Assembly (NCBI GenBank): GCA_947453445.1
Contig: CANGGP010000004.1
Coordinates: forward strand, 43,484-107,483
DNA: 64,000 bases
Direction: 5' to 3'
DNA from: Sphingobacteriaceae bacterium
GTDB lineage: Bacteria > Bacteroidota > Bacteroidia > B-17B0 > Aurantibacillaceae
In this document: positions 21,437-30,646 of the stretch, one piece after another
Position numbering within the stretch: the first letter of the stretch is position 1
How the letters are laid out: each line of letters starts with the position of its first letter
Made by a program: the position numbers and the translations under genes
Notes under the pieces: model-generated
Database searches by the model: none
What the model saw: only the letters and a program-made list of their open reading frames with translations
What the model was told of the DNA's origin: nothing

Positions 21437-22204
21437 TTAATAAGTGTTGTTGACCATGTTACAGTCGACCCTTATTGTTACCACATCATTGATTGAAGTT
21501 GAATTTACCCCAAACACTGTATTCGCATTGATATCAAACGAACCATATAAACCTGCTCTGTCGGTTTTTTTGCCTGTAGTTGCATTGGTTAAGGTAGAAA
21601 TACCGGTATAAGACATTGGCATCGAAATTGGAACAGTTACACCACGGAAAGTAAAGTTACCTTTTACCATGTATCCGCTACCAAATCTTTCAACGCTGGT
21701 ACTTACAAACTTAGCAGTATCTGTTGTTGCTCTAGGCGCTAAAGTAAAGGCAGTTGCAGATGTTTTAGCAGTGGTATCAAATTTAATGCCCATGTAACCA
21801 GGACCGCATTTTCCGTAAGCATCTCTACCTGGTTCGCCGGTGTTAAAGGTTGATAATTGAACCCATGAACTAATTGACGAGTTGCCTGGATTTGCAGCGT
21901 CAAATTTTACTTTGATTTCAAAAATGTTAAAACGACCTGTTAATGGAGCGCCTGTTGCATAATATTTTGTTTCCCACATCACATTACTATGTGCTTTGTC
22001 TACCTTCCAAGCACCCGCTGTTGTATAACTTGCTGGTGGATAGCCCCCAATGCTGGCATTAATTACATCAGTTGATGATGTTGTGCTACTTGCTGTTAGT
22101 TGTTCATACTTGTTGTCTTTTTTACAACTGGTTACAAATACAATGGCTGTAACACCAATTCCTAAAATGGCAGTTAACAGTTTGCTTGTTGCTTTAGTTT
22201 TCAT
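21437..22204 (-). CDS. YceI family lipoprotein
   Basis: Likely start MKTKATSKLLTAILGIGVTAIVFVTSC at 22204; WKVDKAHSNVMWETKYYATGAPLTGRFNIFEIKVKFDAANP; the 22345 start in the ORF track includes promoter sequence. Confidence 0.85.
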   Translation of the reverse strand: MKTKATSKLLTAILGIGVTAIVFVTSCKKDNKYEQLTASSTTSSTDVINASIGGYPPASYTTAGAWKVDKAHSNVMWETKYYATGAPLTGRFNIFEIKVKFDAANPGNSSISSWVQLSTFNTGEPGRDAYGKCGPGYMGIKFDTTAKTSATAFTLAPRATTDTAKFVSTSVERFGSGYMVKGNFTFRGVTVPISMPMSYTGISTLTNATTGKKTDRAGLYGSFDINANTVFGVNSTSINDVVTIRVDCNMVNNTY

Positions 22205-22301
22205 AATTGTTATTGTTTGTTGGTTATTAATTGGTTTTAGTTTATCAGGTTTGTTATTCCTTTCGGTTGTAAAGGTACTCCCAAGACAAAATAAGTTGTA
22301 C

Positions 22302-22313
22302 TGACAGATGTCA
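22302..22313. promoter_or_regulatory. Candidate Crp/Fnr-family operator TGAC-AGAT-GTCA
   Basis: Perfect palindromic half-sites 98 bp upstream of the preferred YceI start. Confidence 0.5.
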
Positions 22314-22530
22314 GGATGTGAACTGACTCTAATCATCAAAAACATCTTTTTTTAACTAGCAATGAACTATTGCAGAGCGCCCGAAACTCAGTCATAGAAA
22401 GACTTCTGCGCAACTTTGAATGCACCATGCGATTAGCTTCGTTCACCAAGCCATCGAAAAATAAATCTTAAACACCAAAAAAAATATTCATTTTTTGCTT
22501 CATAAAATCAAAGTGCATCCTTCAATTAAA

Positions 22531-22562
22531 AAAAAAGCCAAATGGATTTCCATCTGGCTTTC
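22531..22562 (-). terminator. Rho-independent terminator of redox module 2
   Basis: aaagccaaatgg-attt-ccatctggcttt with A-run on + strand. Confidence 0.75.
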
Positions 22563-22608
22563 TTAAAAGTGAAATAGTCTGTTAAATCAACTTAGGCTCA
22601 ACAATCAT

Positions 22609-23514
22609 CTACCTTTTAGCAATGTTAAACCCTATTAAATACATACCCTTGGTATAATCATTATGATTGAAGAAACTGTTGGTTTGTGGCACTATGCTAT
22701 GATAATTGGTTAAGAATAATTGAAAAGTGTGAGTTGCTGTACCCATTTGCAATCCAAAACTCACATTCGGATTCGGATTATCACTCATGTGCTCAGTAAG
22801 CGGTTGATCATAATCCACAATCAACGAAAGCTTGTCGGTAATGGCATAAGCGCCCATAAACGATAGTGCAAAATGTGCATTTTTCATTTTTGGTTTAATG
22901 GTACCGTTCGAACTCACATAACCTTCTACATTGTTGTACCATGATAAACTTGGTGCCACTTGAACCGAAATAGCATTGTTGATTTTTCTGGCTATAATCA
23001 ATTGATGAAAGTATGACAATCGGTCGTAATCATTCACAAAATTGTCTTTCTTCGGACGTGTATCTACAGCCGCTAAGCCATAATAAGTAACACTTACAGG
23101 CGATCCGCCGGTTTTACCTTGCTTCAGTAATGCGTACTTTAAATTTGCATCCCATTGCATACGCTCCTTTGTAAAACCAAATCCCAATTGCAAATTTTCA
23201 ATCGGCGTATAGTTAAACCCTAATCGAATATTTGAAGAGGCATACAGGCCAAAAAAGTCTGAATAACCATTGTTCACATTGCCAAAGCGATGCTGCATGA
23301 TAAATTCAAAAACACCTTTTACGGGTACCATCACCGATTGGTTATCGATGATTAAATTTCCGTTAAATGTTTTTTTCACAAAATTAGATGCAGGTGCAGG
23401 TTTAGCTGCTGTGCTGTCTTGCGCTTTTATCGTAGAATTCAAAAGTACCAAGGCCATAAGCACACAAAGATACTTTGTTCCGTTTTTTATATATTTTACT
23501 GATTTATTTTTCAT
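22609..23514 (-). CDS. DUF5777-like beta-barrel protein (copy 2)
   Basis: FEFIMQHRFGNVNNGYSDFFGLYASSNIRLGFNYTPIENLQLGFGFTKERM aligns with copy 1. Confidence 0.8.
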   Translation of the reverse strand: MKNKSVKYIKNGTKYLCVLMALVLLNSTIKAQDSTAAKPAPASNFVKKTFNGNLIIDNQSVMVPVKGVFEFIMQHRFGNVNNGYSDFFGLYASSNIRLGFNYTPIENLQLGFGFTKERMQWDANLKYALLKQGKTGGSPVSVTYYGLAAVDTRPKKDNFVNDYDRLSYFHQLIIARKINNAISVQVAPSLSWYNNVEGYVSSNGTIKPKMKNAHFALSFMGAYAITDKLSLIVDYDQPLTEHMSDNPNPNVSFGLQMGTATHTFQLFLTNYHSIVPQTNSFFNHNDYTKGMYLIGFNIAKR

Positions 23515-23525
23515 ATGCTTTTTTT

Positions 23526-23924
23526 TTAATTGTTTGGGGCTCCTTGCTTAATCCAGGCCAATACCAAATTATTTAAGTTAGAAGGATTTGCACCGGCCGG
23601 CGGCATTGGAGTTGTTTTTTTACCGGTAATCCATAAGTAAATATTGCTGTTTTCAGGATTGCTAACATCAATATAATTGCCTCCACTCAGTACGCTATAA
23701 GCCTTCTCTGCAGATAAATCCGGACTGCGTCCTCCGGCGGCATGACAACCCGTTACACTGCAATTGGCAGTTAAAATGGGTTGTATGTCGGTTGCGAAAC
23801 TCACATTCGCTGTTACTTCTTCCACTGTACTTTTAGGCACAGTAGCCACCTTGTAACAACTTTGCAAGCCTACTATAGCGCCAACAATGGCAACCATAAT
23901 AATTGTTGTTTTTTTAATTGACAT
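23526..23924 (-). CDS. Small cytochrome c-like lipoprotein with CX4CH motif (copy 2)
   Basis: Lipobox GLQSC, CSVTGCH, TPMPPAG. Confidence 0.82.
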   Translation of the reverse strand: MSIKKTTIIMVAIVGAIVGLQSCYKVATVPKSTVEEVTANVSFATDIQPILTANCSVTGCHAAGGRSPDLSAEKAYSVLSGGNYIDVSNPENSNIYLWITGKKTTPMPPAGANPSNLNNLVLAWIKQGAPNN

Positions 23925-23979
23925 GATTTCAGTTTTTTAATCAATAATTCAATGAATTAATTCTTCAAAATAATGACCC

Positions 23980-25335
23980 TTACTTTTGAAATTTCAATGT
24001 CAAGTTTGGTTTAATACCGTGTTGATAATTAGATTTATTAAATATTGCCACACCAAATGGCTGATCTTGCAAGGATGAAAAATCAACATCTTGTTTCAAC
24101 GCATCGGTTGTTTTAAGCAAACGTTTCCATTCAATTACCCAACCACTACCGGTATAATTTACCATACAGTTAATGTCAGCACGACCTTTGGTTAAAGGCA
24201 TAGATACATAACTTGGTATGATTTTAGGACCACCGCCACCATAAATTGGATCTCCTACTCTTTGATAATCTGTACCAACATTTGGATCAATTTTGCTGCC
24301 ATCACTGAGGGTTAATACACCCAAGGTATCTAAGCCTTTAATTTGTTTCGCCACACCTGCATCAATGTCTGTTTGCAAGATGTAATAATAATCGGTTTTA
24401 CCGGGAATTAAATATTTTGGTGCAGTAGTAGTTAAAGTTTTACCCATAACAGTTAGTGTAAAAGTTTGTGAATTGTTGCTGGTTCCACCAACATTGGCCG
24501 AATACACAGGACCATAAGGGTAACTAGTAGAAGAACCGGTTACTACTTGATCATCTTGGTGACGACCATTACCGCTACCACCTACTAGATTCGTAATCGA
24601 TGGTCCACCGGCCCAATCTTGATACTCATCCGAAAACTGCCCGTTAATTGGATCTCTGCCAATTTTTAACCACCACATGTCAATTTTTTCGTTTGCACCA
24701 TTGGTATAGTGATTACCGCTAGCATTCGACTTCACAGTAGCAGGGGTTGTTGTAGGATCGAGATATGGTGTAAATGTATGACAGCTTGCGTAACATGTTT
24801 GCGCTGCAAATTTAGAAGTTGAATTATCGATGTTCCATAAAAACGCCAATTTATCTTCACCCCATCCATCTCTGGTGATATTGCCATTCGAATCGAATGT
24901 TTTTGCTGAAGGTTCTTGCGCCCATCTTTTTGTTGTTGGATTAAAATACCAAGGTGAAACCTGCACACTTTTATCATTATCGGCGTACTGTGCCAAAAAA
25001 TAAACATAGGTGCCATCATACATCGATTTTAACGACACAGGGTATTGTGTGCCTACATAACCGTTAAACAAACCATTGCCCGGATCAGGCACTTGTGTTG
25101 TTGTGTTTAATTGTGTGGCATTGTCCCATACTGCATCCACAATTCCGTCAATGGTAGGCGCATTATCCGTTTTAGCACATAATAAGTCTGCCGGATTAGT
25201 TACCACGGCCGGTAAATCGGCTGTTTTTACATCTAAAGTTTGATTGGTTTTGGTACAACTCACCATCAAGGCGATTCCTGTAAATCCGATGCCAAGTACT
25301 GTGGCCATCAGTTTTTTTGCTCCTTTTGATTTCAT
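23980..25335 (-). CDS. Ethylbenzene-dehydrogenase-related heme lipoprotein (copy 2)
   Basis: Lipobox LMVSC, APTIDGIVDAVWDNA, YFLAQYADNDKS, CYASCH (CX3CH), WVIEWKRLLKT. Confidence 0.82.
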   Translation of the reverse strand: MKSKGAKKLMATVLGIGFTGIALMVSCTKTNQTLDVKTADLPAVVTNPADLLCAKTDNAPTIDGIVDAVWDNATQLNTTTQVPDPGNGLFNGYVGTQYPVSLKSMYDGTYVYFLAQYADNDKSVQVSPWYFNPTTKRWAQEPSAKTFDSNGNITRDGWGEDKLAFLWNIDNSTSKFAAQTCYASCHTFTPYLDPTTTPATVKSNASGNHYTNGANEKIDMWWLKIGRDPINGQFSDEYQDWAGGPSITNLVGGSGNGRHQDDQVVTGSSTSYPYGPVYSANVGGTSNNSQTFTLTVMGKTLTTTAPKYLIPGKTDYYYILQTDIDAGVAKQIKGLDTLGVLTLSDGSKIDPNVGTDYQRVGDPIYGGGGPKIIPSYVSMPLTKGRADINCMVNYTGSGWVIEWKRLLKTTDALKQDVDFSSLQDQPFGVAIFNKSNYQHGIKPNLTLKFQK

Positions 25336-25435
25336 AAATTTTGAATTATATTAGTAATTGAATGAATTAAAATTCTTGGGTCAAAGGTATTTGTCATTGA
25401 ATTGTCATTGTACTGAGATGTGTCATTTTCTTGCA

Positions 25436-25447
25436 TGACGTATGTCA
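25436..25447. promoter_or_regulatory. Candidate Crp/Fnr-family operator TGAC-GTAT-GTCA
   Basis: Perfect palindromic half-sites 101 bp upstream of the 25335 start codon. Confidence 0.5.
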
Positions 25448-25797
25448 ACTTTTACCTGACCATGGATACTTTAATAGCAAATATCCGCAATTACTGTTTA
25501 CTGAACTGCTGATGTTCAAACCCGCACCATGATTGATTTATTCTACCGAATATATTTTTTAATTATTCAATTTTGTCGTATTATTGGTAGCAAAATTGTA
25601 ATCTTCTCCGCTGTAAATTTTTGTCAAGCGAAAGTCAATTACCGCGCCGTACTAAACATCCGACGTAAATAACACGGAACTAATTTTTTATACCAAAAAA
25701 AATATCAATTTTTTTTATAGATTTTTTGCTCGTTCCAAAAGTATTATTACCTTTGCAATCCCTTTTTAGGGGCTTGTTCTTTAACATAACATTAAAA

Positions 25798-25870
25798 GCC
25801 GGAGTAGCTCAGCTGGTAGAGCAGCTGATTTGTAATCAGCTGGTCGGGGGTTCGAGTCCCTTCTTCGGCT
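25798..25870 (+). tRNA. tRNA-Thr(TGT)
   Basis: GCCGGAG/CTTCGGC acceptor; anticodon loop TTTGTAA; T-arm ggttcgagtcc. Confidence 0.95.
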
Positions 25871-25883
25871 CTTTTTTTGTAAA

Positions 25884-25964
25884 GGGGATATACCAGAGTG
25901 GCCAAATGGGACAGACTGTAAATCTGTTGTTTCGACTTCGGAGGTTCGAATCCTCCTGTCCCCA
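25884..25964 (+). tRNA. tRNA-Tyr(GTA)
   Basis: GGGGATA/TGTCCCC acceptor; anticodon loop CTGTAAA; long variable arm. Confidence 0.95.
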
Positions 25965-26018
25965 CGGCTATTGGTCAGTACACACATTCACTGCAGTGTT
26001 TGTTGGCTGTACAAATTA

Positions 26019-26091
26019 GCGGAAGTAGCTCAATTGGTAGAGCTCCAGCCTTCCAAGCTGGAGGTTGCGGGTTCGAGACCCGTCTTCCGCT
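26019..26091 (+). tRNA. tRNA-Gly(TCC)
   Basis: GCGGAAG/CTTCCGC acceptor; anticodon loop CTTCCAA. Confidence 0.95.
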
Positions 26092-26120
26092 CAAAAGATT
26101 GAGAGACGAATTGAGATTTA

Positions 26121-26136
26121 TCCCGATGCATCGGGA
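26121..26136. repeat. Perfect palindrome TCCCGATGCATCGGGA inside a tRNA-Gly tail duplication
   Basis: 16 bp palindrome between two copies of TCTTCCGCTC (26083-26092 and 26144-26153). Confidence 0.8.
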
Positions 26137-26302
26137 GGAATTTTCTTCCGCTCTACAAAAAATGAAATTACGTTGACATGTTTCGACATATCAACAAAAA
26201 GCACTAAAGCATTTTAGTGTTAGGTTAAGTGAAGTTGAAAAATACGCCTACAGAGGCAACAAAAACAAAATACGGCTTGATGATTCGGCTTAAAAGTTTT
26301 TG

Positions 26303-26326
26303 AAAGTCCCAAACAGAGGGACTTTT
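26303..26326 (+). terminator. Hairpin aaagtccc-aaacaga-gggactttt
   Basis: 8 bp stem followed by T-run, between tRNA-Gly and tRNA-Thr(GGT). Confidence 0.65.
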
Positions 26327-26399
26327 GGCATGTGTGGTGGGTCGTTCATTAAAAGACTGAAATTTGAGCAGATTGTAAAGAAATTTACAATGAATATAA

Positions 26400-26471
<72 letters not shown>

Positions 26472-26556
26472 CAAAAAAAGAATATCCTTTATAAGGAGAG
26501 GCTTTATTTAAAAAAACAAACAAAACAATAAATAATACAATTAAACAATAACAACT

Positions 26557-27744
26557 ATGGCAAAAGAAAAATTCGACCGTTCCAAACCACACGTAAACAT
26601 TGGAACAATTGGTCACGTAGATCACGGTAAAACTACCTTAACTGCAGCAATTACAACCGTATTAGCATCTAAAGGCTTATGCGAAATCCGTGATTTCTCT
26701 TCAATTGACAATGCTCCTGAAGAAAAAGAACGTGGTATTACAATTAATACTTCACACGTTGAGTATGCTACGGCTAACCGTCACTATGCTCACGTTGACT
26801 GTCCGGGTCACGCTGACTACGTTAAAAACATGGTTACAGGTGCGGCTCAAATGGATGGTGCTATTTTAGTAGTAGCAGCAACTGACGGACCTATGCCTCA
26901 AACACGTGAACATATCCTTTTAGCACGTCAGGTTGGTGTGCCTAAATTGGTTGTTTTCATGAACAAAGTTGACATGGTTGAAGATGCTGAGTTATTAGAC
27001 TTAGTTGAAATGGAAATCCGTGAATTATTGACTTTCTATAAATTTGATGGTGATAACACCCCTATTATTCGTGGTTCTGCTTTAGGTGGATTAAACAACG
27101 ATGCAAAATGGGTTGATAAAATCATGGAATTAATGGATGCAGTAGATACTTACATTCCACTTCCTCCACGTGAAAAAGATAAGCCATTTTTGATGCCGGT
27201 TGAAGACGTGTTCACGATCACTGGTCGTGGTACTGTAGCTACAGGTCGTATCGAAACAGGTACAATCAACACTGCTGATCCGGTTCAAATCATTGGTATG
27301 GGTGCAGAAAACTTAACTTCTACTATTACTGGGGTTGAGATGTTCCGTAAAATTTTAGATTACGGTGAAGCCGGAGATAACGTAGGTTTATTATTACGTG
27401 GTATCGAGAAAAAAGATATTAAACGTGGTATGGTAATCTGTAAACCAGGTTCAGTAAAACCTCACACCAAGTTCAAAGCTGAAGTGTACATCTTGAAAAA
27501 AGAAGAAGGTGGTCGTCACACACCATTCCAAAACAAATACCGTCCTCAATTCTATTTCCGTACAACCGATGTAACCGGTGAAATTGAATTAGAAGCAGGT
27601 CGCGAAATGGTTTTACCTGGTGATAACGTAACAATCACTGTTAACTTGATTAATGCCATCGCTATGGATAAAGGTTTACGTTTCGCTATCCGCGAAGGTG
27701 GACGTACCGTAGGTGCTGGTCAAGTAACTGAAATTTTAGACTAA
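26557..27744 (+). CDS. tuf: Elongation factor Tu
   Basis: [52 protein letters not shown]. Confidence 0.99.
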   Translation: MAKEKFDRSKPHVNIGTIGHVDHGKTTLTAAITTVLASKGLCEIRDFSSIDNAPEEKERGITINTSHVEYATANRHYAHVDCPGHADYVKNMVTGAAQMDGAILVVAATDGPMPQTREHILLARQVGVPKLVVFMNKVDMVEDAELLDLVEMEIRELLTFYKFDGDNTPIIRGSALGGLNNDAKWVDKIMELMDAVDTYIPLPPREKDKPFLMPVEDVFTITGRGTVATGRIETGTINTADPVQIIGMGAENLTSTITGVEMFRKILDYGEAGDNVGLLLRGIEKKDIKRGMVICKPGSVKPHTKFKAEVYILKKEEGGRHTPFQNKYRPQFYFRTTDVTGEIELEAGREMVLPGDNVTITVNLINAIAMDKGLRFAIREGGRTVGAGQVTEILD

Positions 27745-27762
27745 GCCATAGTCATAAATATA

Positions 27763-27798
27763 GGCGAAATGGCTCCCATAACCGGGTGCCATTTTGCC
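27763..27798 (+). terminator. Terminator downstream of tuf
   Basis: ggcgaaatggc...gccattttgcc stem followed by atttttag. Confidence 0.75.
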
Positions 27799-27839
27799 AT
27801 TTTTAGTCGGGCTTTAAAAGCGTTAAAAATTCACAAATT

Positions 27840-27910
27840 ACGGGCGTAGTTCAAGGGTAGAATTACGGTCTCCAAAACCGCAGATGGGAGTTCGAATCTC
27901 TCCGCCCGTG
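27840..27910 (+). tRNA. tRNA-Trp(CCA)
   Basis: ACGGGCG/CGCCCGT acceptor; anticodon loop CTCCAAA; between tuf and secE as usual. Confidence 0.95.
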
Positions 27911-27977
27911 CGAAGAGATAGTTTAAGGTTAAATTAAAACCAAAAACTAAAATAAGTAACGTTAATTAGAAATTAAA

Positions 27978-28172
27978 ATGAGCAAAATAGGAACCTATCT
28001 TTCTGAAACAAAAAACGAACTGCTTAACAAAGTTAGCTGGCCAACTTGGCCCGAATTGCAAAGCAGCGCAATTGTTGTAATGATTTCATCAGTAATTATT
28101 GCCTTGGTTGTGTTTTCAATGGACTTCATTTTTGAAGTATTGATGAAACAAGCTTACGAAATGATTAAATAA
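27978..28172 (+). CDS. secE: Preprotein translocase subunit SecE
   Basis: Single-TM 64 aa protein LNKVSWPTWPELQSS between tRNA-Trp and nusG. Confidence 0.95.
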   Translation: MSKIGTYLSETKNELLNKVSWPTWPELQSSAIVVMISSVIIALVVFSMDFIFEVLMKQAYEMIK

Positions 28173-28195
28173 TCAGGGTTTAAAATTATTATAAA

Positions 28196-28762
28196 ATGGC
28201 AGAATTAGTTAAAACCGACAACTCGAGCAAAAAATGGTACGTTGTACGTGCTATTAGTGGGCAAGAGAAAAAGGTAAAACAATATATTGAAGTTGAAATT
28301 ACACGTTTAAAATTAAACGATTACGTGTCGCAAGTGTTGATCCCTACTGAAAAGGTTATCCAAATCAGAAACGGAAAAAAAACCACCAAAGAACGTTCGT
28401 TTTATCCGGGTTATGTGCTGATTGAAGCCAACTTAGCAGGTGAAGTACCTCACGTGATTAAAAACATCACCGGTGTGATTGGCTTTTTGGGTGAAACCAA
28501 AGGCGGAAACCCTGTACCAATGCGCTTGAGCGAGGTGAATCGTATTTTAGGTAAAGTAGATGAATTGGTTGAAAGCGAAGGCACCATCACTACCAACTAC
28601 ACCGTTGGCGAATCAGTAAAAGTAATCAACGGTCCTTTCAACGGCTTTAATGGCGTTATTGAAGAAGTGATGGAAGACAAACGTAAGATTAAAGTAACAG
28701 TAAAAATATTTGGACGTAAAACACCGGTTGAATTAAACTTTGGTGAAGTAGAAATTGAATAA
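28196..28762 (+). CDS. nusG: Transcription termination/antitermination protein NusG
   Basis: KKWYVVRAISGQEKKVKQYIE; KOW VGESVKVINGPFNGFNGVIEEV. Confidence 0.97.
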   Translation: MAELVKTDNSSKKWYVVRAISGQEKKVKQYIEVEITRLKLNDYVSQVLIPTEKVIQIRNGKKTTKERSFYPGYVLIEANLAGEVPHVIKNITGVIGFLGETKGGNPVPMRLSEVNRILGKVDELVESEGTITTNYTVGESVKVINGPFNGFNGVIEEVMEDKRKIKVTVKIFGRKTPVELNFGEVEIE

Positions 28763-28880
28763 TAAGAAATTGATGGTTGACTAGCCAACTGAGGTGCTTT
28801 GCTGCTTCCAACTCAAAGTACTCCGATAGTTATTGGAGCTCAGGCGAAAAACCACAATAAACAAATAAACAAACAATAAA

Positions 28881-29318
28881 ATGGCAAAAGAGTTATCGGC
28901 AATTGTAAAATTGCAAATTAAAGGTGGAGCTGCTAACCCCTCGCCTCCTATTGGTCCTGCATTAGGTGCCAAAGGTGTAAACATCATGGAGTTCTGTAAA
29001 CAATTCAACGCCCGTACACAAGAGAGCGCTGGAAAAGTTTTACCTGTAATGATTAATGTTTATACCGATAAGTCGTTCGATTTCGTTATCAAACGTCCAC
29101 CGGTTGCAATCCAAATCATGGAGCATGCTAAAATTAAAGCCGGTTCGGCTACCAGCAATCGTAAGAAAGTGGGTTCATTAACTTGGGACCAAGTTCGTAA
29201 AATTGCGGAAGACAAGATTGTTGACATGAACTGTTTTACAATCGAATCAGCCATGAACATGGTAGTTGGTACAGCTCGTAGCATGGGTGTTACCGTTAGC
29301 GGTCAAAAACCGTATTAA
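28881..29318 (+). CDS. rplK: 50S ribosomal protein L11
   Basis: [37 protein letters not shown]. Confidence 0.98.
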   Translation: MAKELSAIVKLQIKGGAANPSPPIGPALGAKGVNIMEFCKQFNARTQESAGKVLPVMINVYTDKSFDFVIKRPPVAIQIMEHAKIKAGSATSNRKKVGSLTWDQVRKIAEDKIVDMNCFTIESAMNMVVGTARSMGVTVSGQKPY

Positions 29319-29353
29319 TCAATTATTAATCAATTAAAAACAAAGCTTAACAA

Positions 29354-30046
29354 ATGGCAACGTTGACTAAAAAAAGAAAAGCAGCTATCGGCAAATACGA
29401 CGCTAGCAAGCATTACTCCGTTGCAGACGCGTCAAAGATTGTGAAAGAAATCACAACCACTAAATTTGATGCCTCTGTGGATCTCGCGATCCGTTTAGGA
29501 GTTGACCCACGTAAAGCTAATCAAATGGTACGCGGTACTGTTACCTTACCTCACGGTACTGGTAAAACCTTGCGTGTTTTGGCGATTGTAACTCCTGATA
29601 AGGAAGCAGAAGCTAAAGCAGCAGGTGCCGATTACGTTGGATTAGACGAATACATTGAGAAAATCAAGGGTGGATGGACAGATGTAGATGTAATTATCAC
29701 CATGCCTTCGGTAATGGGTAAAGTAGGTGCTTTAGGTCGTGTATTAGGCCCTCGTGGTTTAATGCCAAATCCTAAAACAGGTACTGTAACCATGGAAGTT
29801 GGTAAGGCTGTTCAAGACTCAAAAGGCGGTAAAATCGACTTTAAAGTTGACAAGGCTGGAATTATTCACGCAGGTATCGGCAAAGCATCTTTTGATGCTA
29901 ATAAAATTGCTGAAAACGCGCAAGAATTGTTACAAACCATCGTTAAATTAAAGCCTTCTAGCGCAAAAGGTACATATGTAAAATCTGTTACCATGAGTTC
30001 AACCATGAGTGCTGGTATTACAATCGACCCTAAATTATTTACCTAA
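29354..30046 (+). CDS. rplA: 50S ribosomal protein L1
   Basis: [20 protein letters not shown]. Confidence 0.98.
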   Translation: MATLTKKRKAAIGKYDASKHYSVADASKIVKEITTTKFDASVDLAIRLGVDPRKANQMVRGTVTLPHGTGKTLRVLAIVTPDKEAEAKAAGADYVGLDEYIEKIKGGWTDVDVIITMPSVMGKVGALGRVLGPRGLMPNPKTGTVTMEVGKAVQDSKGGKIDFKVDKAGIIHAGIGKASFDANKIAENAQELLQTIVKLKPSSAKGTYVKSVTMSSTMSAGITIDPKLFT

Positions 30047-30060
30047 AACACTGCTAAAAA

Positions 30061-30561
30061 ATGAATAAAACCGAAAAAACACAGGTGATTGAAGCGTTGG
30101 TTGAAAAATTAAATGCCAACGATAAAATCTATTTAGCAGATTGTTCAACCTTAACAGTTGAAAAAGTTAACGCTTTCCGTAAACAATGTTTCGAGAAAAA
30201 AATCTCTGTAACCGTTGTTAAAAATACCTTATTAAAAAAGGCCATTGAACGTGCTAACGATAGTCGTTTAGCTGAGTTAATTCCTGCTTTAAAAGGCGAA
30301 ACAGCCTTAATGTTTACCGACACATCGAATGCACCTGCCAAGGTGATCAAAGAATTCCGCAAAGCCGATAAAAAACCCGCTTTAAAGGGTGCTTATGTTG
30401 AAGAAATGATCTTCTTAGGCGATTCGCAATTGGATGCTTTGGTTGGTCTGAAATCTAAAAACGAATTAATTGCTGATGTAATCATGTTATTACAATCGCC
30501 AATTAAACGCGTAATAGGTGCTTTAGAAAACAAAGGCGGTAGCGAAGACGCTGCAGCATAA
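30061..30561 (+). CDS. rplJ: 50S ribosomal protein L10
   Basis: Position between rplA and rplL; VTVVKNTLLKKAIERA, SPIKRVIGAL. Confidence 0.97.
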   Translation: MNKTEKTQVIEALVEKLNANDKIYLADCSTLTVEKVNAFRKQCFEKKISVTVVKNTLLKKAIERANDSRLAELIPALKGETALMFTDTSNAPAKVIKEFRKADKKPALKGAYVEEMIFLGDSQLDALVGLKSKNELIADVIMLLQSPIKRVIGALENKGGSEDAAA

Positions 30562-30577
30562 CTGTTAAAAAACAATC

Positions 30578-30603
30578 TGATGAAGGAAAACATCGCTTCA
30601 TCA
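30578..30603 (+). promoter_or_regulatory. Intergenic hairpin between rplJ and rplL
   Basis: tgatgaag-gaaaacatcg-cttcatca perfect 8 bp stem. Confidence 0.5.
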
Positions 30604-30646
30604 CAATTAAACAAATAAATAAACAAACAAATTAAAATTAATTAAA

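Noticed and set aside
25781-26019. ORFs overlapping the tRNA cluster on both strands
   Set aside because: Translations of tRNA genes (e.g. RRRDSNPRPADYKSAALPAELLRL), a common annotation artifact
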